Source: Udeniomyces pyricola (taxonomy: Eukaryota > Basidiomycota > Tremellomycetes > Cystofilobasidiales > Mrakiaceae). Taken from it: a stretch of 64,000 bases of DNA. This document shows, in pieces, positions 23,883 through 36,725 of the stretch (position 1 is the stretch's first letter; every line of letters starts with the position of its first letter). The DNA is taken from positions 1 to 64,000 of the forward strand of contig BCIK01000028.1 of assembly GCA_039545295.1 (NCBI GenBank), given 5' to 3'. The notes beneath the pieces are model-generated. The model had not been told where the DNA came from. It did not search any database and was given only the letters and a program-made list of their open reading frames with translations. The position numbers and the translations under genes are program-made.

Positions 23883-26812
23883 ATGGATCTCCATCGGCAT
23901 CGCTCGGATACTTCACCCCAACCGCGTCGACGGTCTCCGACGCTTCCACCGATGGCCCGGCTTCCGTTCTCCTCTTCTCCGTCGCGAGGCGGCTCAACGA
24001 CTCGCCCCCTCCTCACGAGTTCCTACTCTGCCTCTTCACTCGAGCGCATCTCTCAGTCAGCAGCCATCAATAATCCAGACCGCATCTTCCTTCCTCTCAG
24101 CAACAACAGCAGCAGCTCTACGCTTCCCGTATACTCTACGGACCATCCAACATCGGAACGAGATGGCAGTAGCCATCCAAGCAGGGAACACGTCGTCGTC
24201 AATCCCTTTCACGAACACGCTCCAATTCCAACCGAAACCATGCGCATGGTCACTTCGACTTCGACCGAGGGAGGTCGATCGATCCCCACCTCGAGCAGCG
24301 TAGCCGGTGGAAATACTCATTCCATCCCATTTGGCGACCATTACCCTCAGTTTCATGACCCTCGATATCTCAAAGAAAACGTGCTTGAACTCGACGTCCC
24401 CGCATACGAGTACGAGCAGTATCACCAGGCCATAGCCGCTCACGACCAAGATCTCGGATACGACACCTATGCGTCCTACCCTTCACCGCCGTCCCAACGC
24501 CACGACTATGATCGCCATCACCGTGCATCGTCTTCTCCTCTCTCCTCCTCTCGCCCGTCCTTCCACAGTCGACGCAGAGGATCTTTGGGCTCTGACTTTT
24601 CGTCCGCCCCCTCTTCAGCAGCGACAACTGTCTCGAGGGAAACTTCGTCCACTGCGTCTTCTCAAACCCGTCCGCCTTCGCGATATCCGACACCCAATTA
24701 CGAAGGTCGACCCCTCACACATTACCCTCCGCTACCGCCTTCGAGATCTTCGGGTTCCTCCCGGGCTTCGTCGTTTATGAGCAAAATGAGCCGGGCTAGC
24801 ACGATTCGCAGCTTGGGCACCGTCAAAGGACCCGAGCGGTACCCCACGCCGGATTACTGGGCTGGAGAAGATGGAGGCGGTCAAGATAGCAGAAGTAGAG
24901 GCGAAGGTAGTGGCTCGAGAGGCTTGCCGTTCTCACAGGGGCTCGAATCTAGGGGATCTTTACGGGCTGTGAAGGAAGAATACGACGACCGACACGGAAC
25001 TCAAGCACACTACGCCCACGAACACGGCGACCAGCGATCTCGACATGACGACCGGTCAAGTCGGTCCTCAAGTTCAACACATCACCTTCCTTACCCTGCC
25101 CCCTTGTCTTCATCCCGCAATCACGGGCCGCCTGTGTCCCGCTCGCTTGTTCCGTCGTCATCAAGCAGTTCGACGGCCGGTCGGTCTGTCACCTTTTCCG
25201 ACGTCGAGTCGTACGAACCGTCTCCTCGCCGGCATCCGACCTCGTCTTCTTCTCGCTCCCAGTCGTCACGTCAAACATCTCGTCCATCACTCCTGCATCC
25301 CATTCGTTCTCTTCATTCTCAATCATCGCACCGCTCTCAACCGTCATCCCTTGATTCTTATCACTCTCATCACTCCCTTCAGAACCCATACGCCTCCTCG
25401 CAAACCTCTGCCTTTTCACCTCCCCTTGCTTCGGTATCCCTCTCACCTGCGTTGCGAAACCGGCATCACTCGCCAATCATCCCTCAGATCCCACCTGACC
25501 CTCGACGAAGTGGCGAAACCCAAAAATTCTACCTTCCTCCGACCCGTCCCCTGCAAGTCGCCCCTCGGCCTCGGCCGCTTCATCGACAAACAGCCTCCTT
25601 CGCTTCCTCGGCTACATCCTTTGTCTCGACCTTGTTCTCTCGATCGTATGGTGGGAGCGAGAGTTCCCCGTCGTCATCCCTCGCATCATCCCCTAGGACA
25701 AACCACAGTTTCTTCTCGACCCTGTCTAAAGCACCCCCAGCTCACCCGCTGTCTATCCCGACGACGCTCGCTAACCTGGAAGAGAAGCCCGAACTCAATC
25801 GTGTTGCAGCAACAGGGGGGAAACCAGCGGTCGGTTTGGGCCTCGGCTTGTTGCTCGGTGGAGCGGCCAGTGGGAAGATCACAGACAAGTTTCCAATCAA
25901 GGAAGAGTTCAAGGATAGCTTGCGTGCGGAAGGAATGGTGGACGGCCGGACTAGTAAAGCTGAAGGTACAAATGGAGATGGGAGTGGACCGAGCGGAGTA
26001 CGTGCGTCAGGCACGATGAGGGAGAAGAAGTGGCCAGCAGCTAAAGTCCTCCTGCTACTCTCGGTCTGCACGGTACGTTCTATTCGTTATCTCCTTGTCA
26101 ACGCGATCCACGACGCTGAATTCTATACGGAACGCGTCTGTCGTTTTCCTTTCCCTCTTTTGCGCGTGTACAGATATTTGTCTATGCGCTACTGGGTCTC
26201 GGATGGTCGCTAACAATATGGTTCAGAAGTGAGTGTCGGTCAAGGTTCGACGACCTTTCCATCTGTTTCAAGTCTTGCGCAAACAATGCTCATCTCATCT
26301 TCGAATGACCTTTTCTCTCATTTTCTCGGTTTTTCCTCATGGGTTTGATCTAATTTTGCGCATGGCCGTGGTCCAGCTCAAGACCTGGCCGATGTGACGC
26401 TCGTCGCCGACAAGGATGTTCTCATTTGTCAGTCCTCATGTATCACGGGCCCTCTTGAACCATCTTCCTATACTCACACTCTTCTCTTGCCTCAAATCCC
26501 CTCAAGTCCTCACCTTTGCCTCATGCTTCTGCCTTTTCACTGCCGTCGTCGGTCTCTGCGGCACTCTCCTCAACAATCGCCCTATTCTCGCCTTCTACAA
26601 CGTCCTTCTCTGGCCAGCCCTGCTCTCGATATGTTTCATCGGCTACACGAGTTACAAGCGGGAGGCAAACAAGCTCGATCGCAAGTTGAACCAAGCTTGG
26701 AGTCAATTTTATGATGACTTGGAGTGAGTGCCTGCCCATCTTTTGAACGGACCGGATGGAGAGGTCTGGGCAAGGGGATGGAGTTTGCTTTTGAGTTTAG
26801 CAACTGATTGGC

Positions 26813-26850
<38 letters not shown>

Positions 26851-28086
26851 CAATTCGAATCGGTAATTGGCTCGGTTTCTTCCTGCCTCAGTCGACTACG
26901 TCTCCAAAACNCNCTTNNTTNTTNCGGCTTCTNCNNCCCCCTACGTTTGTNTCCCTTCCTTCCCCCTGCGCTCCCCCCCCCCCCTTCCCCCTCAACTCAC
27001 TGATCCTTCGTGTTTGCTTCTGCATCTTCCGGACTTAACGTGCTCTTTTGACACATTTGCTCCATATTCACTTTTTGTCTCCTTCAGACGACGCCACGTT
27101 CTCCAAGACTTGCTATCCTCGTTCCGCCCTTCCTGGATGTAAAGGCAAGCTCTACCGGTTCGAAAAGGTGGCCCTTGCGAAGTTTGCGACGGCCGCTTTC
27201 GCGACGGTGCCGTTTCATCTGTTGAACATTGTCATCGGATTGCTGTGCTCGAACCATGTCAACAAGTGAGTGTTCGCTAGGCTTGAGAGAGGAGAGGTAC
27301 GAGAGAGAATGGATGTTGGTCAAGGTCTCGGCTGATGTTTCTGTCTGTTCGTGGTTTGCTACTGTAGTACGTTTGGTAAGGGGATCACTCCCAAGCAATA
27401 CCGTCTGAAGTACGCCATTCTCCCTTTTGTTTCCTGTTGATTTAGAACACTCTCTTTCTTACGAGACAGTCCTTGCCGCTTGATCCCGAGACTGATGACC
27501 CCTCTCCTCCTGTTTTTTTTTTTTTTCTTTTTTTTTTTTTGTTCCCTTTGGGTTCGCTCCTCTCTCTTTGTCCCGATTTCTCAGCATGGCCGACGTCCGA
27601 ACGTCCGCGCAAACCGTCCTGTCGATCGTTAATCTTCGGAAAGAACGAGAAGTAGCCGACCGAATCCTAGCCAAGCAAGAACGTCGTCATCAAAAATCCC
27701 TCCTTCTCCTGCACAAAGAAGAAGAACGGTATCGAGCCGAGGTCGAAGCGCAACAACGACTTGAAACTCGACGGCATGAACGCCAATCACAGTCGAGCCG
27801 GGAACCGTCGGCCAAAGGCGGGCTGGGTGGGGTGTGGGAATCGTATTACCATGGAGGGGGTTCGAGATCGGGAGGGAATAAGTCGAGTTCGAAAGGAGGT
27901 GGGATGTCATCGACATCGTCCATGACGTTTGGCAGGCAACAGCAGCAGCAGCAAAGGGGAAGAGATGGGAGATCAGAAGCGAGAAGTCATGGATTGGGTG
28001 GTGGATCAGAGGGATCGAGGAGGTCGAGGATGACGAGAGGGTTTGATGTGAGGATGTGGAGGAGAGCGAGGCTGGATGATGAGTGA
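23883..28086 (+). CDS. TSP2: Tetraspanin, basidiomycete TSP2 type, with long N-terminal extension
   Basis: Eight exons: 23883..26072, 26174..26228, 26377..26427, 26507..26723, 26892..26944, 27088..27265, 27368..27409, 27585..28086; 3288 nt, 1095 residues. Known family role: four-span scaffold of membrane microdomains; TSP2 in basidiomycete fungi affects growth and cell-surface traits. Seen: about 730 Ser/Pro/Arg-rich disordered residues, TM1 (AAKVLLLLSVCTIFVYALLG), TM2 (LTFASCFCLFTAVVGLCGTL), TM3 (ILAFYNVLLWPALLSICFIG), a large loop, TM4 (FATAAFATVPFHLLNIVIGL), then a charged tail with KEREVADRILAKQERR. The loop motif falls at ambiguous bases but reads L-x-[TNT]-[TNC]-G-F, compatible with the CCG signature at about 848-850; later Cys in TCYPRSALPGCKGK fit. 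The start is the first in-frame ATG; a longer reading would need a TTG start. Confidence 0.85.
26814..26850. repeat. T37 homopolymer in tetraspanin intron
   Basis: Thirty-seven T directly upstream of the acceptor before the CCG-encoding exon. Scattered single N bases follow at 26911-26951, probably a base-calling problem downstream of the homopolymer. Confidence 0.95.
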
Positions 28087-28845
28087 AACAGTCGCTTTTG
28101 TAGGGAAGACCAACATGATGGGTAATCTGAGGAAAATCTGGTCGATGCGTCCATCTTCGTTTTATCTTTGATGTCCTTTTACGTTTGTATGATTATCTGT
28201 CTTAAATATATAGATGTTGCCGCTTCTGTCTCTTGTGTGATCGACGTAGGCGTTTGTGGATGGAGAGTCGGAGATGTATCATTTCAACGCTGAGGGGGAG
28301 GAGTAAGGGGTTGTAGTGGTAATCATATATAGTCGTTTGTTGTTCTCAGTTTATGTTGATGACGTTTATTTACATGTTGATCTGTTGATCCGGTTGATCC
28401 GGGACTCGATTGCCGACGACTAGCCCTTTGTCTGCCAGTTGTATACGAAATTTGATTATTAAGGAAAAGTGAGAGATTAACTAGCCAGGGTATTGTAAGA
28501 AAGACGGAGGTGATGGAGAAACAGAGAGAGAAAAAGAAAGGAAAGAACAAAGCCGGGCAAATCGAAAAAAAAGGTGGTCTGAATAGAAACTCGCTAACGT
28601 CATTATGGGTCAAGAACTTGAGATGGATGGAAAGACCGGACGGCGAAGAGAAAAGGAAGAGATACACAAACCGAGACGTAAATCACAGAAGTAGCAAAGA
28701 AGGGTGACAAAGACAAAGAAACGAATATAAGAGGGAGAGAGAGAGATGAATCGACGAAAAGAGAAAAAGAAGAGAAAGAAGAGGCTCGAGAGGCAGTAAC
28801 GCTCGGTTCTTGATCCAATCGCTACTGACCGATGATCACGAGGGC
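28087..28845. other. Convergent 3' regions of TSP2 and SPC105
   Basis: The 759 bp between two stop codons contains TAAATATAT near 28203 and purine-rich stretches at 28500-28780. No gene is seen. Confidence 0.55.
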
Positions 28846-31800
28846 TTATTCTGATGCGGAAGCCGCTTCGAGAACGGCATCGACCAGGATCCCGGCGTGA
28901 CGCTCGATGGTCGCTTCAGCGAGCTTGGCTTGGACGAGCGACAGGAGCTTTGACGGACTGAAGAGAACAAACGTACGAGAGTCCGAGAAAAGGGCGATAG
29001 TAGAAAAGTCAGGTAGGAAGAAGGACCGGTCGGATGGTCAGTGTTTGTTTCCGCCTCGTTCGTCTTCACTTTTTGAGCTGAAGCGCGTGAAGATGGTTGA
29101 AAGGGGAATGGCAGAAAAAAAAAGGAACGCAAGGCGAAAAGAAAGGATCGAAAGCAAAGTGATAGAACAAAAGACACGCACTCCGCTCGACCGTACACGA
29201 CGTCCAACTTGACCTTGACATGTTGCGCAACCTTTGCCGGCCAGGCCAAGAGCGTCGCTCCATCGATGGCGAAGATGACGTCGGCCTTTGCCCGGCTCGC
29301 TGGGATAAGGACCGAGGATCGTGTCTGAATCGCTAGGGAAGACGTTTGCTGATGTCCATCGTCGCCATGGGAGGATGGTGAGAGGTGGAAGGTCGTAGGG
29401 TAACGTAAGGTGATGAGATGAATCTCAAGAACGATGCGATGGACCGAGGACCACATGTGAGTCACATTTTGGACGAGCTGAGAGACGGAACGAGAAAAAC
29501 GTGGGGGATGGAGTAAGCGTCACAACCAAATATGCTTCCTATCACCATGAACGGGGCACCCAAAAAGAGAAAGGCAGCGCCTTACCTCTTTGACCTCTTT
29601 GCACTTCAGGCGACCTAACTCAAGCTTGACCAACTCCAACATCAAAGCCAAAACCGCCTCGTTTCGCTTTGTTTTACGACTTGACTTGTGGCTGTTGTCT
29701 TTGGTCACGAGTCCGATGTGGGCGTCCTTGACAGTCGGACGGAACTTGTCGCAAGATAGGGTGAGCCTGAGGTCGCCAAGGATCGTTAATTCGAGTGCAT
29801 GAGATCGCACGGACGTAATCTGGATGGAGCTGAGTGTCTCGAGAGTGTCGAACTCGTCTAGATTTTCAAGACCACAGCGAAAGAGAAATGAAGGAAAACG
29901 GTGTGTGTCATGGATGTCGATCGAGAGCGTCAGCTTATGCAGATCAAGCCATCACAATAACTGTACTAATCCCAATCACATCCACCACAACCGCACGAAA
30001 GTCATAAGTCCGTTTTGGCCCGGTACGAACCTTTCAGCTTGAACACCTTCTCGCGCGTGAATGCAAGAGAATCTGTTAAGAAGACGCTGGCCCGATCGAT
30101 AGCATCCTGAGTCGCTTTCCTTTGACTCTCGAGCCCGTCGTACTTGGTGGTGAGGCTTCCAAGCATGACGTTTGTGTCGGCCAGATCGGCTTTGAGCGAA
30201 TCGATTTGATCCCTGAAGATAAAAAAAAGAACAAAATGGAAGAAGAAGACAAGGATGATCGAATCCACTCGCTCGGTCAGTTAAGAATCACACTGCAGAG
30301 AGATAGAGGCCATGGCGCGGCGTATATGAAAACCAGTGGATCGTTCTGAAGATTCACTTTTGTTCTTGGATATCTGATCGCCGGTGCGAGAGTTCCTGCT
30401 GATCGCATGCTAGAATCTCCTCCACCCTCGCTCGCTCGCTGGCGAGCTGAGCTTTAAGTGCTGCGTGACGTGCCCGAAGGTCGTCTAGCGGCGTTTGTTG
30501 TTCAAACGCCGCTCGAACTTCGCTGAGCTTTTCGCGATCCTGCCGAAAGAAAGAGGATGAACAAGGAATGGGACGAGGAGGAAGGGAGAGGGGACAGAAT
30601 AGAGATGTTCTCGAGAATCAGATGTGCTCTCTGCAGAATATCTAGACGCTACAAAGAACGGAGAAACATGAAAAGGGAAGAAGGCAGGTACAAACGAACC
30701 TCATTGAGATCCATCAAATCCTCTTCATGGATCGCCTTGAGTTTGAGATTGAGGTCGAGTCGCCAATCGCGCCATTTCTTGCGAATCGTGAGGTGAGAGT
30801 AGGCCTTGAGGTACTTGAGCTGGGCCTACAAAGAGAGAGACAAGGTTCACAGAAACAGCGGAATGACTATCAGTGGACCTTCCTTACCAATGCATCCAGT
30901 GAGACATAGGTAGTCGGGATGTCTCTCATGTAGGTCAAGGGCGACTCACCTCGATCATACCCTTCTCCTCGTCTTCTGCTTCGAGGTACTCTCGGAAGAG
31001 AACCGGGTTGACGGCTGATGCTTCTTGGTCCAGGATGTGCACGTTGTGTTGTGAGAGCGCGGTCGATTCCTTGAGGTGGTTGCAAGCCTATCACGACACA
31101 CAGCAACAACAACAACAATAACAAAAGCCTCACTAAGTCGGTTCGAAGCTAAGAGGTATTTGGAATTGGCATACAGAAGGTTAGGGTAGTGAAACGTACC
31201 CATTGGTAGACCATGAGGTACGGCACGTTGAGGATGTGGTTGGCGTATTCGATTGTCTGGTACTCTCGTCCGGCTGCGAGCGACGAATCAAGGCAATCGA
31301 AAAAGCGAAAGACGAGCACATCAAGATACTATAAGCGATCAAGTCCAAGGACGAGGATATGGCTTCGTGACAAAGAAGCAGAAGAAAACAATGGAGAGGA
31401 TAGACAGACGTACAACTGCTTGTACCGGTGATTTCCCTGCGGTGGATCCCAAGGAGCTCGCCTGGATTGATGGTCGATCGACGACGAGGATGCATCTTGT
31501 CCATGAACGTAAGACCTGTCATATCGAGGAATTGACCAAGTGTCACTGGATTGGGTTGCATCTGTCCAAAAGATAAAAACAGTCGCAGAACAATGGGAAG
31601 TAACGCCGTCAGCCAGCCACCAAGGAATGTAGATTCGTGTATCGACCCGAAAAAGAAGGGAATCAAGCCAACTGACCATCTCGTCGTTTTCTGCGCCATT
31701 CATTCCATCGCCGAAACCTTCATCACCTCCAAAATCGGCCGACGCTACTCGAGGTGTGACCACTGCAAGACTTGCCCTGCCCAGCTTCTTTTTCGGCGTC

Positions 31801-33574
31801 GCTCTTGAGGCCGCCGTGACAGCAAGGGGAATTTCCTCGTCGCGCTGCTCGGACGGGGCCTCAAGGGATGTGATTTCCGTCTCGAAAAGGTTGGTCGTCG
31901 TCGTCGCTGCTGGCTCACCGGTGGAGTCGTTGGTGCTCGGGCCGAGTTGAGAGGAAGAGGAAACGTCTGTCGCTTTAGGTGAGGTCGATGCAAAGAGATT
32001 AAACGAGCTTGAGGCTGGAAGCTCATTTTGAGGCATAGCAGAGATGGCCGCCGGAGCGGGCGAGGCAAGACTAAAGATGTTGGTGGACGTCGAAGAAGAA
32101 GAAGTCGTCCCGGTTGATGCGGCGGTCTGACGAGAGGGAAGAAGCGACTGACGCTTCTGTCTGGAGGGCGTTATCGCTTTTTTAGGTGTCGTGGACGGAG
32201 CGGGTAGGGTTGCGTTGGCGTGGACAAGGGATGACGGGGCAGGGATTTCTTCGGCGGTAGTAGCAGCAGCGGCAGCAAGACTCTCCTGGGAAGAAGGTCC
32301 AAAGATGTTGCGACCAATCGTCTGAACGGGTTCTGTTATGAGACGCGAGGACGGGGATCCGGGGACGATGGAACTGAACACGTCCTCCATCTCGACCTCA
32401 TTAGCCGCAGCAGTGGCTGAGGAAGGAGCGACACTAGAGGCTCTTCGCTTCTTGAGACTCTTGATGGCGAAGACGTCGCCATCGCCTCCTGCTTCCGCTT
32501 CGTCGACGCTTCGCTTCTTGCCTAATGCGGCCCCGGGACTTGCCTCGCCGCCGAATACGAGCTTCTTGACTGAGCCGGGCGGCACAGTAGCGCCTGTCGC
32601 TGGGGTCGTTGAAAGAATGCTTTGACGCTTCCGAGCGCTTCCCCCACTGACGGCGTTAACTGGCTTTGCAGGTGAGTCGAACAGGTTCTTGCGGGGTGTG
32701 GCAGGTCCACCCTTGGCGGGCGTCGTCGGATTGGCAGTGGTGCGAGCTTTTGCCGCGGATGATGCCGTCGGACGAGAGACAGAAGAAGGTACTGGTCGAG
32801 TCGGAGTCGGTGCTGCAGAAGTCAGGGAGGGTGCAAGGGATCTGCGAGGTGATTTGGGTGCCAGTGCGGGATTAGGAGATTCGACGCTGAAGAGGTTCGA
32901 AGATGCATCGGCAGGAGGGGAGTCCGAGGCAGTAGGCGGGGTCTGTACGTCCAAAGCAAGGTCCGCTGGTTGAGAGAAGATGCCACCTCGAGCGACGGTG
33001 AAATCAATGGCCATGGTGCCGTCCTCTCCTTCACCCTCTTCTTCCTCCTCTGCATCTTGATCGGTGCCCTCCGCAGCATCTGCTTGTTCGCCACCACTCG
33101 TAGTAGACGGCTGATAGATTCCCCCGTGTGCAACGGTCAGATCGAGAGGCATGGTCGCCTCCTGCTCGTCTGAGCCCTCCCTCTCCTCGGTCTCGTCCTC
33201 AGCTGGCGGGATATAAATCCCACCGTGGGCGACAGTGAGATCGAGGGCCATCGTCTCATCCTCTCGACTTTCCTCGTCCTCCTCCGTCCGGATGATGTCT
33301 GGTTGAGTCTGAAGCCGAGGAACGGAACTGACGCGTCGACCTGTAGCGAGCGATGCCCGTGGCTGCCTGGCAACTACGCCCAGCGACGCTCGCCCTTTGG
33401 GTTTCGTGACGGTGCCTCCCATCGAAGCTCGCCCCCCGATTGATTGTCGACCGCTTCGGGGCAACCCTCCAATCGACGCCCGGCCCTTGGCTCCACCAAT
33501 CGAAAGCCTTCCCGTCGTAGAAGATCCGCTACCTATGACGACACCTCCATAAGCCATTGTTTCGTCCATGTCCA

Positions 33575-33612
<38 letters not shown>

Positions 33613-35773
33613 TCTTCATGATCCTCCTGGTCTATGTTGGTGCTGAGGTCGCTCGCTCCTTCGTCTCCCCCTCGATCCTGAAGAATGCCACCCACGACGC
33701 CCGTCATCTCCATGTCCATGGTCGTTTCTGGTTCGTCGTCCTCTTCCTCATCATCCTCCTGCTCGACAGCTCCATCTTGATCCCACTCTCCCAGCTCCTC
33801 CAACTCGGCCTTTTCCCTTGCACTCATCTCTTTTCCACCCAACGAATGCCCAACGCTCGTCTTGATCTGCGGCTGCTGCTGATGTTGGGACTGTTGCAAT
33901 CCCATATCATTCCCACTGCTAGCAAGCGTATTCCACGCAAACAACCGTCTCGCCTCCGACTCCTCAATGGCGTACCCGATTGAAGGACGACCTGAACGAG
34001 CTTCGATGCCCTCCGGTGCTGAAGGCGGGATGATTCCTCCTGTCGCGATGGTGAAGTCCATGGTCTTGTCTTCCGGATCATCATCTTCTTCCATGTCGTC
34101 GGATTCGTCGTCGTCGTCCTCTGAATGAGCAGGCGAGAGGGAGGAGGAAGTTGGAGGAGCATAGTTGGGATACTCATCCGGGGGAGCAGAGTTTCGAACA
34201 GGCGAAGGGTGGGGGGAAGCGGTCGAGGCGGAGGGAGAAAGTCGAGGATCGTTGATTGATGGGTGACCGGCCAGAATCCCTCCAAGGACTTGAGTTTCTT
34301 CCATCATCTCGTCGTCATCGTTTTCCTCCGTCTCTTGGTCTCCTTCCTCGGCAAGGCCATGAATATCTGCCTCCTCACCTCCTGCTGCATGCCCGTCAAA
34401 CTCCTCATCCGAGTCCAGCTCCATATCCACGCTGCCCTCTGAAACAGCCGAGCTTCTCCGATGAGAGTTTCCTCCGTTGCTCGCAAGAGAACTCCTCCGT
34501 CGCGATCCGGTCGTCATCGTCGAGTCAGAGGCCGAGGTGAAGATGTCTGACGAAAGACCTGAACGCACGGTCGGCTGTACGGATGCTCGGCGTTTCGATG
34601 CTGCGCCTGATGGGACTGGTAAGATGTTCGTGGTTGAATCGACGGCTGTCGTCGATTTTCGACGTGATGAGGATGCCGATGCCGTGGTAGATGTAGAAGA
34701 GTTGATGAAGGAGGGGTTTGACGGAACAGCAGGAACAGCCTCGCCGGGGGTCTCGTTTGACGAAGGAGCCAATACAGGCGTAGGATCCTCAAAGATATTG
34801 CCAGAGAACGACAGAGCAGGAGAGGGTTGTCCAGTTTGATGGAAGGCCGTAGTGGGTGTAGATGATGGAGGCGCAGGTGCAGGTGGAGGAGCAGCGGCAA
34901 ACGTCGGACCGGAACGGTGATGATGATGAGAGGAGGATTTGTTGAGATCCTCGACTTCGAACATACTGATTAGTCAATGGATGAAAAAAAAAAAAAGAAC
35001 ACAAGACGCGTGGTTAGCACGAATAATTCGTCGGCCTCATAAGAATCATCGCCCAGATTAATCCCTTGCAGCTGTGCCTCTGCTCTCCCTTCTTCCATCG
35101 CATGTTCCTCTCCCAGTATGTCTACGAACCGAACATGAGCATGCGCCGCAAAGCTGACTCGATTTTTGAATCGCATCGTTGTCGTCTCGCCGGGAGGACC
35201 TCTGAACATGGTGTCATCCTCATCCGCCGCGGCGTCGTAGAAACCCCGCGTGTAGTTGGTGGTATCCTCGGAATTAGCTGCCTTGAGAATCGATTTGCGA
35301 GGAGCCTAGATGGGATGGATCAGTTGGGGTGATGAGGTGAAACGGGGTTCCATGAGGTGAGAACGGAGAGCATCAGTCGACGCGACTTGAAGCTTGGGAG
35401 GCTGGCAATCCTACGTTGCCCATCCTGATTAATCCCACTGAGGTCTGATCCATTCTCATATCACCTAGGAAGTCCTGTCATGAGCCAGATTGAACAATGC
35501 CGTTGAGAAAAGAAGCAAACGCACTAAAGCCCTTCTTGCTGCCTTCTTTGGACTTAACAACACGGCACCTTTCCCACCTTTGCCGTGGCCCAATCCAAGA
35601 TCAGCCCCACCGACACTGGCGGCCCTGCCTTTGGGTCTACCTCCTGCCTCGAGCTTGGCCAGAAGATTCGAGTGGCCTGAGGTCGTCGAGGAGGGTTGTT
35701 GGCTCGATGGGAGGGTGGTCGAGGAGGTGAGTGACTTGCGGGATCGGGGGGAACGGGAGGCGAGGGACGACAT
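28846..35773 (-). CDS. SPC105: Kinetochore scaffold Spc105/Spc7/KNL1
   Basis: Twelve exons: 35773..35525, 35305..35021, about 34949..31677, 31561..31426, 31273..31200, 31087..30950, 30825..30700, 30539..30358, 30212..30031, 29857..29586, 29477..29182, 28957..28846; about 1774 residues. Known role: KNL1 subunit of the KMN network, recruiting PP1 and, when Mps1-phosphorylated, Bub3-Bub1. Seen: PP1 docking motifs SILK (about 88-91; 35282-35293) and RVSF (about 132-135; 35150-35161), spaced as in KNL1; seven MELT-like modules such as TMALDLTVAHGGIY and TMDFTIATGGII; an Asp-rich run; then the Spc7 part with LGQFLDMTGLTFMDKMHPRR, a coiled coil (about LKYLKAYSHLTIRKKW to DSLKADLADTNVML), and a C-terminal RWD-like region with MWSSVHRIVLEIHLITLRYP. 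The exon 2/3 junction is uncertain: donor GTGCTA (after 35021) with acceptor GTCGAG keeps frame, but other acceptors lie within 15 nt. Confidence 0.9.
32968..34305 (-). repeat. MELT-like module array within SPC105
   Basis: Seven modules of the form T-M-x-hydrophobic-[DE]-x-T-x-x-x-G-G-I or degenerate versions. Plus-strand positions are about 34267-34305 (EETQVLGGIL), 34027-34070 (TMDFTIATGGII), 33682-33730 (TMDMEMTGVVGGIL), 33532-33570 (DETMAYGGVV), 33208-33262 (TMALDLTVAHGGIY), 33111-33166 (TMPLDLTVAHGGIY) and 32968-33025 (TMAIDFTVARGGIF). The last three are nearly identical, suggesting recent duplication. Confidence 0.85.
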
Positions 35774-36239
35774 GGGTCGTGGGTGTGGGAGTGTGTGCGC
35801 GCCTATGGGGAGGCTAAGGGAGATGAGTGGTGTGATGTGGATGGCAGTGGTGGTGAGTAGATAGGCTAGACTCAGACACGATACGCGGTCGGGGGCGGCG
35901 GATATTGGAGTGTGCTGGGTTGAAGGAAGGCGCGGATGAAGGCGTTGGATGATCTGATGTGAGGCCGTTTGTTGTTTCTCTGGCCCGTCGCGTCGACGCC
36001 GCCATCCAGGCAATTATCGCCGCGCGAGCTTGCGCGAGCGAGCCCTTCAATTCGATCGTCCTCTGACTGCAGGCGCCAATGCCACGCACAGGTTACTCAC
36101 TCCGTCTTGGACGATACATATCACATGCTCCTGTTTCAGATCTCAGATCTCAGACGCCATTCCGTCGTCTTGCCCCCCCCCCCCTGCTTTTCTTCTGCGG
36201 CGTCACGGCTGAGCGCTGACATCATGTGACACTCTCTGC

Positions 36240-36563
36240 ATGCTCACGATAACATCTTTTCTCACCCAACAAGCCCTTCGTTTCTCACCCCTCATCCAGT
36301 CGCCCGTCCTGCCCCGATCGCCACAGAACGACAGCCAGCCCACGACCTCCGAGGATGCGAGGACATTCATCTCCAAGCTCCCTCCATCCATCCCATTTAC
36401 TAAGCTCGAAACCAAGCACAACTGTACCGTCACTCGATTGTTCCCTCTCGACACCGTACGGGCCTCCGTCTTTGCTGAGTCTCGGATGGTCTCTCTCTCT
36501 CTGACACGTCCGCACTGTGGACGTGGGGTACGACTACAGGAAGATGCTCTTCTGAACGAATGA
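36240..36563 (+). CDS. Possible small ORF, 107 codons, unrecognised
   Basis: An ATG-initiated frame of 107 codons begins MLTITSFLTQQALRFSPLIQ and includes FISKLPPSIPFTKLETKHNC. The first 75 residues look protein-like and not low-complexity. A donor-like GTACGG follows LFPLDT, so this could be the first exon of a spliced gene whose remainder I cannot place, or a remnant gene. No family is recognised and the later part overlaps repeat-rich DNA. Confidence 0.22.
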   Translation: MLTITSFLTQQALRFSPLIQSPVLPRSPQNDSQPTTSEDARTFISKLPPSIPFTKLETKHNCTVTRLFPLDTVRASVFAESRMVSLSLTRPHCGRGVRLQEDALLNE

Positions 36564-36692
36564 CTGCCGACTGTCGACTGCCGATTGCCGACTGCCGACT
36601 GTCAAACGTCATACGCTGAGCGATGAGCGACGATATAGCGACTGTAGATTCACATGATCGCGCGTCGTGCATGTCCAGAGATGCGGTGCAGT

Positions 36693-36725
36693 CCACCATG
36701 CACCATGCACCATGCACCATGCACC
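36693..36725. repeat. ATGCACC heptanucleotide tandem repeat
   Basis: Nearly five perfect copies of a 7-bp unit. Confidence 0.95.
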
